35,160 nt of DNA from Nitriliruptoraceae bacterium (GCA_007121785.1 SKJX01000229.1:1-35160); one strand, 5' to 3'. Shown: positions 22,821-30,381, counted from the stretch's first letter. The notes: generated by a model not told the origin, from the letters alone. Program-made: numbers and translations.

Positions 22821-23650
22821 GCGGCACGTCCGAGCCGGCCGACCGTGAGCTGATCGGAGAGATCCGGTCGGCCTACGAGGGCTCGGCCGGGGGGTGGGCG
22901 GCAGGCCCTGCGGGGGTCTACCGGCGTCTGGCCGTCGCGCTGGTCGGGGCCGCACCGCTCCCGCTGGACGGCAAGCGGGTCCTCGACCTCGGTGCCGGGA
23001 CGGGAGTGGCATCCGAGGTGCTGGTGGAACAGGGTGCAGAGCCCGTCGGCGTCGACCTTGCGTTGGCCATGCTGACCCACGAGCGCGAACAGCGGCCGCC
23101 GGGCGTGGTGGCCGACGCCCAAGCGCTTCCCTTCCGCGACGGGGTGTTCGACGCGGTCGTGGCTGCGTTCTGCCTCAACCACGTGCCGGACGTCGTGGGG
23201 GCGCTCGGTCAGTGTCGGCGCGTCACCCGCGCCGGCGGGATCCTCCTCGCCAGCACCTTCCCCAGCGACGACGAACACCCGGCGAAGGCGGCCGTGGAGG
23301 TCGCGCTCGAAGGCTTCGGCTACCGGCGTCCCGACTGGTACCGGACGCTCAAGGACCGGTTGGCCACCACCAGCGGCGACGCGCCGGCGCTCGAGGCCGC
23401 CGCGGGCACCGCCGGGCTCACCGACGTGCGGGTCGAGCGCCTCGAGGTGGACGTCGGGCTCGACGATCCGCGGACGGCGGTCGGTTGGCGCCTGAACATG
23501 CCGCACACGGTCGGGTTCGTCGCCGCCTTGGTCCCCGAGGACCGTGCGGCGCTCCACGCGCGTGCGGTCGCCGCGTTGACCGGTGCGTTGCCGTCATCGG
23601 TACCGATGCTCGTGCTCCGAGCGCAGGTGGCTGGACCGCCGACCGACTGA
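22817..23650 (+). CDS. class I SAM-dependent methyltransferase
   Basis: A 277-residue methyltransferase. Motif I is VLDLGAGTGVASEVLVEQGA, followed by PVGVDLALAMLTHERE, then ADAQALPFRDGVFDAVVAAF and the post-motif CLNHVPDVVGALGQCRRV with RAGGILLASTFP. This is the UbiE/type-11 layout. The C-terminal extension (about residues 170-277) is the substrate-binding lid and is not specific. It begins at GTG 22817, overlapping the phosphotransferase stop (GTGA), so the two are translated together. Their joint substrate is unidentified but may be one small molecule that is both phosphorylated and methylated (inference). Confidence 0.85.
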   Translation: MSGTSEPADRELIGEIRSAYEGSAGGWAAGPAGVYRRLAVALVGAAPLPLDGKRVLDLGAGTGVASEVLVEQGAEPVGVDLALAMLTHEREQRPPGVVADAQALPFRDGVFDAVVAAFCLNHVPDVVGALGQCRRVTRAGGILLASTFPSDDEHPAKAAVEVALEGFGYRRPDWYRTLKDRLATTSGDAPALEAAAGTAGLTDVRVERLEVDVGLDDPRTAVGWRLNMPHTVGFVAALVPEDRAALHARAVAALTGALPSSVPMLVLRAQVAGPPTD

Positions 23651-23708
23651 TCGGTCGCGCTCAGCGTGAACCCGATGCCGTCTCCAAGCGCATACCTTCG
23701 TGCTCACC

Positions 23709-23726
23709 TGTGCACGTCGATGCACA
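23709..23726. promoter_or_regulatory. TGTGCA-N6-TGCACA dyad, copy 1
   Basis: An 18-bp inverted repeat with perfect 6-bp arms. The same dyad occurs at 33454-33471 in opposite orientation, with additional flanking identity (AAGCG 13 bases before TCAC, and CT-N-CC-N-GG after). It lies in the 227-base gap between the methyltransferase and the lipoprotein, 151 bases before the latter. Confidence 0.55.
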
Positions 23727-23877
23727 CGCTCCCGGGCGACCGTCCCTCGATCCAGGGTCAGGTCCGTCGAGGTGGTGCTGGTGAACCCGGCGTCGGGCGA
23801 CGGCTCGGGTCAGCTGTCCGGGCACGGGCCGCGATGCGTACGGTGTCGTCTCCACGCGGACGAGCGGAGCCTCGAGC

Positions 23878-24192
23878 ATGCAGATCCGGTTCCTCGGCGC
23901 GCGCCGACCGTGGGTGCTCGTCCTCGTGCTGGTCGCGCTGTTGCTGGCGGTCAGCGCTTGCACGGCTGGCCCGAACCCGGAGGCCGGTACCGCGCCCGAC
24001 GGAGGTGAGGTGGCCGGGTTCTGGTTCGGGCTGTGGCACGGCGTGATCGCGCCCATCACCTTCCTCGCGTCGCTGTTGGTCGACGGGGTCGGCGTCTACG
24101 AGGTCCACAACAACGGTGCCTGGTACGACGGCGGGTTCGTGCTCGGCCTGGGCTTCATCGTCGGCGGCAGCTCCCACGGCGCAACCCGCTGA
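23878..24192 (+). CDS. small conserved lipoprotein
   Basis: A 104-residue exported lipoprotein. After a basic start (MQIRFLGARRPW) a hydrophobic stretch VLVLVLVALLLAVSAC ends in the lipobox VSAC (Cys28 lipidated). The mature part has GFWFGLWHGVIAPITFLASL, possibly a membrane hairpin, then VYEVHNNGAWYDGGFVLGLG. This W-H-x2-I-x-P and HNNGxWYDxGF pattern is known from short uncharacterised proteins in many bacteria. The function is unknown. GGAG lies nine bases upstream of ATG 23878. It stands alone; the gap downstream holds a PAS/PAC remnant. Confidence 0.85.
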   Translation: MQIRFLGARRPWVLVLVLVALLLAVSACTAGPNPEAGTAPDGGEVAGFWFGLWHGVIAPITFLASLLVDGVGVYEVHNNGAWYDGGFVLGLGFIVGGSSHGATR

Positions 24193-24395
24193 TGGCCGGC
24201 GCTCGGCAGTCCGGCGTCCGACGGTTCGGCCGTTCGGCCGTGAGGGACCACCTATGACCGTTCACCACCGGGCAGGGGGCGACCGGTCTGGACGGTGGGT
24301 CGCCGGTCGATCGATCCCCCGGGCTTGCACCGTGCTCGGGGGTCTGCGTCGCACTCACCGCGGTCCGCATCGGATGGTCGCATCGTTGACCGCTG

Positions 24396-24462
24396 CGGGA
24401 TGCCGATGGCACCACCGTGCGGTGGTTCGGGACCTGCACCGACATCGATGAGTCCGTCGTCC
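24396..24462 (+). pseudogene. PAS/PAC C-terminal remnant upstream of the kinase-like gene
   Basis: After an in-frame TGA, the frame reads PLRDADGTTVRWFGTCTDID, which is the C-terminal PAC strand of a sensor-kinase PAS domain (W-x-G-T-C-T-D-I-D). It then continues as nonsense. It lies in a different frame from the ATPase coding sequence that starts 20-80 bases downstream. The rest of this 288-base gap (24193-24480) holds nothing else I recognise. Confidence 0.55.
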
Positions 24463-24480
24463 GGTACCGAGGTCGGGGTC

Positions 24481-25161
24481 ATGCGCACGCCGGAGGAGGT
24501 CGCCGCGGAGGTGGTCTTCGGCGTCGAGGAGGAGGCCCTGGTTCGGACGATGGCGGAGAGCCTCGGCCTGTGGGAGGGGCGTCGCCGGGCCCGCGACGCG
24601 TTGCACCAGATCAACCAGGAAGTCGACCTGGCGAACGCCTGGCTCGCCGAGGCAGCCGAGCGAAAGGACGGTCTGCTGGTGGCCAGCCGAGCCGCTTCCG
24701 ACGCCCTCGTCGCTCGACCGGAGCCGGTGAGCGTCCGGTCCGTCCTGGACACCGTCCTCGAGGATCTCGACGACACCGTCGCCGAGGTCCGACCGCCGAT
24801 CGGTCCCGACCTGCTGTTGGTGGACCCGCGACATCTCGAACAGATCCTGGTCAACCTGCTGACCAACGCGACCGAGGACGGGGAGCCGCCGATCACCGTC
24901 ACCACCGTCGATGCCGGAAAGGGACGGGTCCGGCTCGAGGTCGTCGATCACGGACCAGGTGTGCCGGCAGACCTCCAGCAGCGGACGTGGGACCGCCTCG
25001 ACCGGCGGGACCGGGGTGATGCCCGTACGGCGAGCGGGACCGGTCTGGGGCTCGCCATCATCACGCTGCTGACGGCGACCAACCGTGGCAGCGTCGGCTA
25101 CCGGGACGCGGTTGCCGGTGCGGTCTTCAGCGTCGAGTTGCCGTCACCCGACCCCGGGTGA
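24481..25161 (+). CDS. histidine-kinase-like ATPase domain without an H-box
   Basis: A 226-residue GHKL-ATPase protein. N-box HLEQILVNLLTNATEDG (Asn125 and Asn129), G1 VVDHGPGVP (Asp156) and G2 GTGLGLAII (186-194) are all present, so ATP binding is likely. The preceding part is helical (ALHQINQEVDLANAWLAEAA, ERKDGLLVASRAASDALVAR) and then RPEPVSVRSVLDTVLEDLDD, which in ordinary kinases follows the phospho-acceptor helices. The HELRTPL-type H-box is missing. It may be a deletion product of a PAS-histidine kinase, since a PAC remnant lies in another frame just upstream. It may alternatively be a working ATPase lacking autophosphorylation. A start at ATG 24448 is also possible. It overlaps the convergent desaturase by 18 bases. 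Confidence 0.65.
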   Translation: MRTPEEVAAEVVFGVEEEALVRTMAESLGLWEGRRRARDALHQINQEVDLANAWLAEAAERKDGLLVASRAASDALVARPEPVSVRSVLDTVLEDLDDTVAEVRPPIGPDLLLVDPRHLEQILVNLLTNATEDGEPPITVTTVDAGKGRVRLEVVDHGPGVPADLQQRTWDRLDRRDRGDARTASGTGLGLAIITLLTATNRGSVGYRDAVAGAVFSVELPSPDPG

Positions 25162-26451
25162 CCCCGCCGTCGGGGGGACCGGGCTCCGGCGTTTGGCGCG
25201 ACCGACGGCCGCGAGCTCGTCGATCCGCTCCGACATCGGTCGGGTGAGCTTCCGGAGTTCCTGCCGAACCCGGAATCGGCCGGCCTTCTCCCGCGTGTCG
25301 TCCGGCAACGACAGCCGCAGGATGTTGCGGATCACGGTGCCGAACTGCGTGGACAGCGGGCCGGCGTTGTACTCGAGGCCGTAGCGGTCGAACAGGTCGC
25401 GGACCTCCACGGCGATGTCGGCGTAGCGTCGTGACGGCAGGTCCGGGAACAGGTGGTGTTCGATCTGGTGGCTGAGGTTGCCGGTCATCAGGTGGAACAA
25501 CGGGCTGCCGGTGAGGTTGGCGGAACCGAGCATCTGACGCAGGTACCAGCGGGCTCGGGTCTCGTCGACGATGTCCTCCTCGGTGAACATCTCGACGCCG
25601 TCGGGGAAGTGACCGCAGAAGATGACCGCGAAGGCCCACAGGTTGCGGGTCGCGTTGGCTTGCACGTTCCCGGCGAGCACCACCGGCGCGGCGGGACCGG
25701 CGAGCACGGGGAACAGCACGTAGTCGCGCAGCGCCTGCTTGCCGGCTTTCGCTCGGATGGCAGCGGCGAGCGGCTTGGCTTCCTCCAGCGGGTGGTCGCC
25801 CTCGAGCATCTCCTCCATCTCGATGCCGTGCAGGGCGATGCCGTACTCGAAGATGAACGCGAGCACCACGGCGGTGACCGGGTTGGCCAGGTCACGGGCA
25901 CGCCACGGCTGCTGGTCGGTGACCCGCAGCACCCCGTACCCGACGTCGCGGTCCTTGCCGACCACGTTGGTCCAGGTGTGGTGGACCACGTTGTGGCCAG
26001 CCTTCCACTGATCCGACGGCGCGGGGATGTCCCACTCGTAGGCACGGGAGTTGATCTCCGGATCCTCCATCCAGTCGTACTGCCCATGCAGGACGTTGTG
26101 GCCGATCTCCATGTTGTCGAGGATCTTCGACACCGACAGCGCAGCGACACCGCCGATCCATGCTGGGGGGAACACCCCCACATGCAGCAGCGCGCGGCCG
26201 CCCGCCTCCAGCCCCTTCTGGATGCGGATCATCCGGCGGATGTAGGCGGCGTCGACCTCGCCGAGCTCCGCTTCGTGTCGCGCCCGGATCGCGTCGAGCT
26301 CACGGCCGAGCTCCTCGACCTGCTCCGCGGTCAGGTGCGCCGCGGGCGGCGGCAGGCGGAACGGCGCTGGCGTCATCCCCGCAGGCAGCGCATCGGGGAC
26401 GGGCGCGTTGGCGGGCACCTCGTCGGTGTCGTAGAGGTTCGTGGCGGCCAT
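25144..26451 (-). CDS. DesA3-like acyl-CoA/fatty-acid desaturase
   Basis: A 435-residue membrane di-iron desaturase that inserts a double bond into an acyl chain using electrons from a ferredoxin reductase. The three histidine clusters are visible: GHNVLHGQYDW (His118, His122), AGHNVVHHTW (His153, His157, His158) and SHQIEHHLFPDLP (His328, His332, His333). The hydrophobic stretches AWIGGVAALSVS, AVVLAFIFEYGIAL and LWAFAVIFCGHF separate them. Length and clusters fit the mycobacterial stearoyl desaturase DesA3 group. ATG 26451 has AAGGA six bases upstream. The electron donor is the reductase encoded immediately upstream, so these are an operon with a 112-base spacer holding repeats. Confidence 0.9.
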   Translation of the reverse strand: MAATNLYDTDEVPANAPVPDALPAGMTPAPFRLPPPAAHLTAEQVEELGRELDAIRARHEAELGEVDAAYIRRMIRIQKGLEAGGRALLHVGVFPPAWIGGVAALSVSKILDNMEIGHNVLHGQYDWMEDPEINSRAYEWDIPAPSDQWKAGHNVVHHTWTNVVGKDRDVGYGVLRVTDQQPWRARDLANPVTAVVLAFIFEYGIALHGIEMEEMLEGDHPLEEAKPLAAAIRAKAGKQALRDYVLFPVLAGPAAPVVLAGNVQANATRNLWAFAVIFCGHFPDGVEMFTEEDIVDETRARWYLRQMLGSANLTGSPLFHLMTGNLSHQIEHHLFPDLPSRRYADIAVEVRDLFDRYGLEYNAGPLSTQFGTVIRNILRLSLPDDTREKAGRFRVRQELRKLTRPMSERIDELAAVGRAKRRSPVPPTAGSPGVG

Positions 26452-26470
26452 GTCGGTTCCTTCAGGGCGT

Positions 26471-26487
26471 GCGGCACGGCGTGCCGC
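26471..26487. repeat. hairpin between reductase and desaturase
   Basis: GCGGCAC and GTGCCGC form perfect 7-bp arms around GGC. It lies 20 bases upstream of the desaturase start on the transcript and could affect its translation or be a weak intra-operon terminator. Confidence 0.5.
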
Positions 26488-26503
26488 CGGTGCTGCGCGC
26501 GGG

Positions 26504-26555
26504 GGGGTGCGTCGGCCCGGCGCGCGGGCGGGGTGCGTCGGCCCGGCGCGCGGGC
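26504..26555. repeat. 26-bp perfect tandem duplication in an operon spacer
   Basis: Two exact adjacent copies of a 26-base unit (26504-26529, 26530-26555) starting GGGGTGCGTCGG and ending GGCGCGCGGGC. They fill most of the gap between the reductase stop (26564) and the hairpin. The unit is not in a coding frame. Confidence 0.85.
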
Positions 26556-26563
26556 GAAGCAGG

Positions 26564-27820
26564 TCAGAGGTCGAGGACGACGTCCCCGGCGGCGACGGAG
26601 ACGCACAGCTGGACGTGTTCATCGGCCCGATCGGACCGGCGGCCGTTGCGCAGGTCGAGGATCCCACCGGCCAGCTTCGGCTGGGTGCAGGTGTGGCAGA
26701 TACCCATCCGACAGCCGGACGGCGCCTCGAGCCCTTCGCTCTCGGCTTGTTCGAGCAGGGAGCGGCCGTCGTCGTCGCGGTCGATCCCGCTGGCGGCGAA
26801 CCGCACCGACCCCTCGCCGGGACCTGCGTGAAGCTGCAGCTGCGGCGGGGTGAAGCGCTCCACCTGGATGGTGTCCTGCGCGTCGTGGGCCCGGTAATGC
26901 GCCTCCACGGCGTCGATCAGGCCGGTGGGCCCACACGCGAAGGTCGCCACGTCGAGGTGGTCGGGGAGGAGGTGGTCGAGGTGCTCCGGGGTGAAGCGTC
27001 CGGTGACGGGGCCGCGAGCACGATCGGCGGTGGTGGCCACCACGACCCGCGCGTCCGGTAGCGCGGTGGCGATCCGTTCGAGGTCCGCGGCGAACGCGAC
27101 GTCGTCGCGGGTGCGGGCGTAGTGCAGGAACGTGACGTGGCCGGTGTGGTGTTCGTCGGCCAGGGTCCGCAGCATCCCCGCCATCGGGGTGATGCCGCTG
27201 CCGCCGCTGACCAGCAGCAGGCGTGCCGGGCGAGGTTCGGGTAGGACGACGTCGCCGGTGGCCGCTGAACAGCGGACCACGTCGCCGGGTTCGACCTCGC
27301 CGGTCAGGTGGCCGGAGACCAGCCCACCGTCCTTGCGCTTGACGGTGATCGTCAACTGGCCGTCGCGTCGGTGCGCGGAAGATGACACGGAGTAGGTCCG
27401 GGTGTGGACGACCCCGTCGATGTCGACCCCGATGCGCACGTGCTGTCCGGCGATCGAGCCGCGCCAGCGGTGATCGGGGCGCAGCGTCAGCGTGGCCGTG
27501 TCCGGGGTCTCGGTGCCCACGTCGGTGACGAGCGCCCGGCCACCCTCCAGCGACCACAGCGGATGCATCGCCCGGAGGTAGCGGTCCGGGCCGTGCGGGG
27601 TCGTCAGCCCCTCGACCAGCGAGGTGCCGAGCACCCGGCGGACCGCTCCTGGCAACGGGCCGACCCGGCCGAGCAGCCCGCGGCGGTCGCGAGGGGCCGC
27701 CGGCCGGGTGGCGAGGTCACGGGAGGGCGCGACGGCGGGCTCCTGGCAGGTGGGGTGCTTACGGTTACGGAACCGTAAGTTACCGGCTGACGGAGCCGCA
27801 CCCAAGCCGTGGACGGCCAT
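26564..27820 (-). CDS. ferredoxin reductase (FAD, NAD(P)H, [2Fe-2S]) partner of the desaturase
   Basis: Transfers electrons from NAD(P)H through FAD and a plant-type [2Fe-2S] cluster to the desaturase. FAD site RTYSVSSS; NAD(P) site LLVSGGSGITPMAGML; second nucleotide motif TFACGPTGLID; cluster CRMGICHTCTQPK (Cys-x4-Cys-x2-Cys) with the last Cys in HVQLCVSVAAG. This order is the PDR/Rv3230c-like type, known to pair with DesA3. The N-terminus (MAVHGLGAAPSAGNLRF) does not look like the family, and an inverted repeat lies inside it. A downstream GTG at 27634 (356 residues, AGGAG 11 bases upstream) may be the true start. Promoter and repeat then lie in the leader. Confidence 0.85.
   Translation of the reverse strand: MAVHGLGAAPSAGNLRFRNRKHPTCQEPAVAPSRDLATRPAAPRDRRGLLGRVGPLPGAVRRVLGTSLVEGLTTPHGPDRYLRAMHPLWSLEGGRALVTDVGTETPDTATLTLRPDHRWRGSIAGQHVRIGVDIDGVVHTRTYSVSSSAHRRDGQLTITVKRKDGGLVSGHLTGEVEPGDVVRCSAATGDVVLPEPRPARLLLVSGGSGITPMAGMLRTLADEHHTGHVTFLHYARTRDDVAFAADLERIATALPDARVVVATTADRARGPVTGRFTPEHLDHLLPDHLDVATFACGPTGLIDAVEAHYRAHDAQDTIQVERFTPPQLQLHAGPGEGSVRFAASGIDRDDDGRSLLEQAESEGLEAPSGCRMGICHTCTQPKLAGGILDLRNGRRSDRADEHVQLCVSVAAGDVVLDL
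27758..27779. promoter_or_regulatory. TetR-type inverted repeat at the reductase-desaturase promoter
   Basis: CTTACGGTT (27758-27766), ACGG, AACCGTAAG (27771-27779): perfect 9-bp arms, 4-base spacer. It looks like a TetR-family operator. With an ATG at 27820 it would lie within the coding sequence; with the GTG at 27634 it would sit in the 5' leader or promoter, which favours the shorter reductase. No TetR-family gene is visible in the window. Confidence 0.6.
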
Positions 27821-27911
27821 CGTTCGGCCACCACCCCCGCAACACGGTGCGGAGGGATGCCGACGGGGTGCGTCGCGACGCCTCTGGCGCTCGAGAGGCC
27901 GGGCGGGCGTC

Positions 27912-28370
27912 CTACCTCGCGGCACGCTCGGCATGCGTCGCGATGTCCACGAGGTCCTGTCGGAGCAGCTCGCGGCTCGTGCGGAGCAACAGCCGGCCGA
28001 CCGTCGCCGCCAGCAGGCGGCCGAGCAGCCCCGACAGCTCGGCGGCCAGCGACTTCGTCAGCCGGCAGTGGTGCTGGCCGAGGGGTTCGACGCGCAGCAC
28101 GCTGACGTAGCTCGTGTCGGCCGACTCGGCCCGGATCGTGTAGCTCCGCGGCGGCTCCACCTCGGTGACCACGAGCTCCTCGGTGCTCTCACCCCCGAGC
28201 TTCACCCGGGTCTCGCGCCACCGGACCCCGACCCCGAAGGTCGCACGGTCATCGAGCCGCTCGAGCCGCTCGACCCCGGAGAGCACCTGCGCGGAGCCGT
28301 CGATGTCGGTGATCGTCGCCCACACCGTGGCCGCGCTGGCGGCGATGTCGCGGCTGACGGTCATCTGCAT
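27912..28370 (-). CDS. SRPBCC-family protein (polyketide cyclase/dehydrase-like)
   Basis: A 152-residue START-fold protein. It begins MTVSRDIAASAATVWATITD, the standard first strand with the A-A-x-x-V-W helix cap, followed by LERLDDRATFGVGVRWRETR and STEELVVTEVEPPRSYTIRA, and ends in the long C-terminal helix (SLAAELSGLLGRLLAATVGR). Members bind hydrophobic ligands; none can be named. The first ATG (28370) and one two codons later both fit; GAAGG lies seven bases before the first. It precedes the reductase on the same strand with a gap of about 91 bases, so a link with the lipid-desaturation operon is possible, but not shown. Confidence 0.8.
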   Translation of the reverse strand: MQMTVSRDIAASAATVWATITDIDGSAQVLSGVERLERLDDRATFGVGVRWRETRVKLGGESTEELVVTEVEPPRSYTIRAESADTSYVSVLRVEPLGQHHCRLTKSLAAELSGLLGRLLAATVGRLLLRTSRELLRQDLVDIATHAERAAR

Positions 28371-28479
28371 GGTCGGACCTTCGGGTCGGACACCGCCACG
28401 GGGTCACGGGTCCCCGCGAGCATCGCAGGCCGCTGGCGCGGGTGCCATTGGCGTCCGGTCGATCGAGGGTGGGGTCCGG

Positions 28480-29361
28480 TCAGCGGATCCGGCGGCGCCG
28501 GCGCCACGGCACCCCGATCCGTTCGTGCTCGAACCCCAGCCGTCCGTACAGTCGGCGCGCTCCGCGGTTGTCCTCGCGCACCGTCAGATGGATCCGGTCG
28601 CTGCCCGCGTCCCGCAGGTGATGGCACACCTCGACGATCAGTCGCTCGCCGATCCCTCGCCCGCGGGCGACCGAGGGCACCCCGAGGAAGTCGAGGTACC
28701 CCTGACCGTCCTCCTGCCGTTCGGCGGCGAGGTAGCCCATGATCTCGTCGCCCCGCATCGCGACCAGGACGAACCGCTGGTCGCCCTCGTCGAGCCGTGC
28801 GCCAGAGCGGTGAGCGCCTGCGAACAGCTGCTGGTGGAGCACGGCGACGGCGTTGCGATCGGCGTCGGCCAGGGGACGGATCATCACCTCGTCGATCTCG
28901 CGGATCGGTGGGAGCCCGTCGAGCTGCCGGGTCAGGATCGCCGACGACCGTTCGCGGTCGAAGCCATGGCGGCGAGCGAACGCGCCGATGTGCTCGTTGC
29001 GCGCGTCGATGAACAGTTCCTGCTCCAGGCCACCGGCCGGTAACAGGGTGCAGGCGTGCTCGTAGAGCGCGTCCGCGGTCGTGCCCGAGTGCTCGGCATC
29101 GTCCACCAACGGACCGTGCCACCACACCCGGGCCGGGTCGGTGTCCCAGTCGGCCGCGAGGACGCCGACGAGCCGGCCCGCGCGGGTCGCAGCGATCACG
29201 CCGTCCAGCCCGAGCGGTTCGAGGTGGCAGAGTTGCTCGGTGAGGGCATCGACGTCGGTGTCGAGGTAGCCGATGTAGTGCGCTGGATCGGCCTGCAGCT
29301 GCGCGATGAACGCGACGACCTCGGGCAGGTCGGACCGTGCGATGCTGCGCGTCGACACCAC
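28480..29361 (-). CDS. two-domain GNAT acetyltransferase
   Basis: A 293-residue protein with two GNAT folds. The N-terminal one (about 1-140) is diverged: VVSTRSIARSDLPEVVAFIA, VLAADWDTDPARVWWHGPLV. The C-terminal one (about 155-290) is complete, with VMIRPLADADRNAVAVLHQQ, strand QGYLDFLGVPSVARGRGIGE (motif A RGRGIG), and motif B HLTVREDNRGARRLYGRLGF. Tandem GNAT proteins include the mycothiol-synthesis acetyltransferase family, but the sequence is too divergent to claim MshD. The start is one of two adjacent GTG codons (29361 or 29358) after GGAAGGAA; upstream in-frame ATG codons are shadow. It diverges from the small membrane protein at 29529. Confidence 0.8.
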   Translation of the reverse strand: MVSTRSIARSDLPEVVAFIAQLQADPAHYIGYLDTDVDALTEQLCHLEPLGLDGVIAATRAGRLVGVLAADWDTDPARVWWHGPLVDDAEHSGTTADALYEHACTLLPAGGLEQELFIDARNEHIGAFARRHGFDRERSSAILTRQLDGLPPIREIDEVMIRPLADADRNAVAVLHQQLFAGAHRSGARLDEGDQRFVLVAMRGDEIMGYLAAERQEDGQGYLDFLGVPSVARGRGIGERLIVEVCHHLRDAGSDRIHLTVREDNRGARRLYGRLGFEHERIGVPWRRRRRIR

Positions 29362-29528
29362 GACGGTTCCTTCCCAGGTCGGACGGTCACGGCAGGGCGC
29401 ATGCTGCCACGTCCCACCCCGCGCCGTGGGCTTCGTGCCGGACGCAGGTCCGCGCAGGGGGTCGGAGGCCTCTGGCGCGGCCGGCGACGGATGACGACGC
29501 TCGACGCGGATGGTGGAAGGAGTCAGCC

Positions 29529-29801
29529 ATGGCGTCGCGCGCACCTGGCACGCTGCCACCCGGATGGACGCTGCCGGCGAGCCTGGTGGCCGGCGCCGCC
29601 CTCGGGATGCTGGTCGGGATCCTGCTGGGGCAACTCGCGCTCGGGCTGGTGGTGGGTGCGGTGCTCGGGGTCGTGGTCGGCACGTCGGCCGCGGCCGGTG
29701 GCCAGACCCCGCAGCAACAGCGGCGGGTCGCCATCGCCATCGCCATCGCCATCGTCGGTGCAGGGCTCGTCGCGGCCGCGGTGATCCTGATCGGTCCTTG
29801 A
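29529..29801 (+). CDS. small two-TM membrane protein
   Basis: A 90-residue protein with two hydrophobic segments: SLVAGAALGMLVGILLGQLA with LGLVVGAVLGVVVG (the G-x3-G rich first hairpin) and AIAIAIAIVGAGLVAAAVIL (about residues 69-88), connected by a short AAAGGQTPQQQRR loop. It is probably an integral inner-membrane protein of unknown function. The Gly-zipper pattern suggests tight helix packing. The DNA has (GCCATC)4 at 29730-29753, encoding the Ala-Ile run. AAGGAG is seven bases before ATG 29529, a strong start. It is alone between two minus-strand genes. Confidence 0.7.
   Translation: MASRAPGTLPPGWTLPASLVAGAALGMLVGILLGQLALGLVVGAVLGVVVGTSAAAGGQTPQQQRRVAIAIAIAIVGAGLVAAAVILIGP
29730..29753 (+). 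repeat. (GCCATC)4 hexanucleotide repeat
   Basis: Four exact GCCATC units, encoding Ala-Ile repeats in the second membrane segment of the small membrane protein. Slippage would change helix length by two residues per unit without a frameshift. Confidence 0.85.
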
Positions 29802-29898
29802 GCCCTCGAGACCGGTCGGCGCTTCGTCGTGGATCGATCGGCACCGGACCGCGAGCGTGATCTGCGGCAACGGCGCGAGCTCGGCCGCGCCGATGGAG

Positions 29899-30369
29899 CT
29901 AGATCCGGATCGGCTCCGGCGGGTCGAGCGCCTTCTGGCTGCGGATCTCGTGCACGTCCGCCCGGTCGTAGCCGAGCTCGTCGAACTGATGATGGCCCAC
30001 GTCGTCTCCGGGGTGGAACTCCTCGACCACCTCGACGCCCGTGCAGCCATGGCGGCGTGCGACCGACTCGACCTCGCCGATGAGCGCGCGACGGATCCAC
30101 GGCTGGTCGTCGCCCGGCGGGACCAGCAGCGCGGTGATGCGGGCGAACCGTCCGCCCTCAGCGAACCGGGGGACCACGCTCATCGCCACCAGCCCGACGG
30201 CACGGATGCCGCTGAACGCGATCAGCACGTGATCGGCACCCGAACGGCTGAACCAGCGCAGCCGGTCGGCGATGTCGTCGTCGGCGACCGGGTAGCCGAG
30301 CTGCTTGAGCAACGCCGCGACCACGCCAGCGTCCGCTGGCTCACCCTTGCGTACCTGTAGCTGTTCCAT
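29899..30369 (-). CDS. GNAT-family N-acetyltransferase
   Basis: A 156-residue single-domain GNAT. It opens with LQVRKGEPADAGVVAALLKQ, LGYPVADDDIADRLRWF, then GIRAVGLVAMSVVPRF (beta-strand 4 area), ARITALLVPPGDDQPWIRRA LIGEVESVARRHGC (motif A/alpha3 with a weak R-R-A-L-I-G turn) and TGVEVVEEFHPGDDVGHHQF, with ELGYDRADVHEI as motif B. The pyrophosphate loop is degenerate, so acetyl-CoA binding may be altered. ATG 30369 has a TAGGTT six bases upstream, suggesting a leaderless mRNA; no ribosome site is visible. The gap to the DUF2332 gene upstream is 109 bases on the same strand. Confidence 0.78.
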   Translation of the reverse strand: MEQLQVRKGEPADAGVVAALLKQLGYPVADDDIADRLRWFSRSGADHVLIAFSGIRAVGLVAMSVVPRFAEGGRFARITALLVPPGDDQPWIRRALIGEVESVARRHGCTGVEVVEEFHPGDDVGHHQFDELGYDRADVHEIRSQKALDPPEPIRI

Positions 30370-30375
30370 GTCGAG

Positions 30376-30381
30376 AACCTA
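30376..30381 (-). promoter_or_regulatory. leaderless-type -10 element of the GNAT gene
   Basis: Minus-strand TAGGTT, six bases (CTCGAC) before ATG 30369. Same hexamer and spacing as the ABC operon at 20434-20439. Confidence 0.5.

Noticed and set aside
28480-29361. Mycothiol synthase (mshD)
   Set aside because: Two GNAT domains and size fit loosely, but the N-terminal domain is too divergent to name it.
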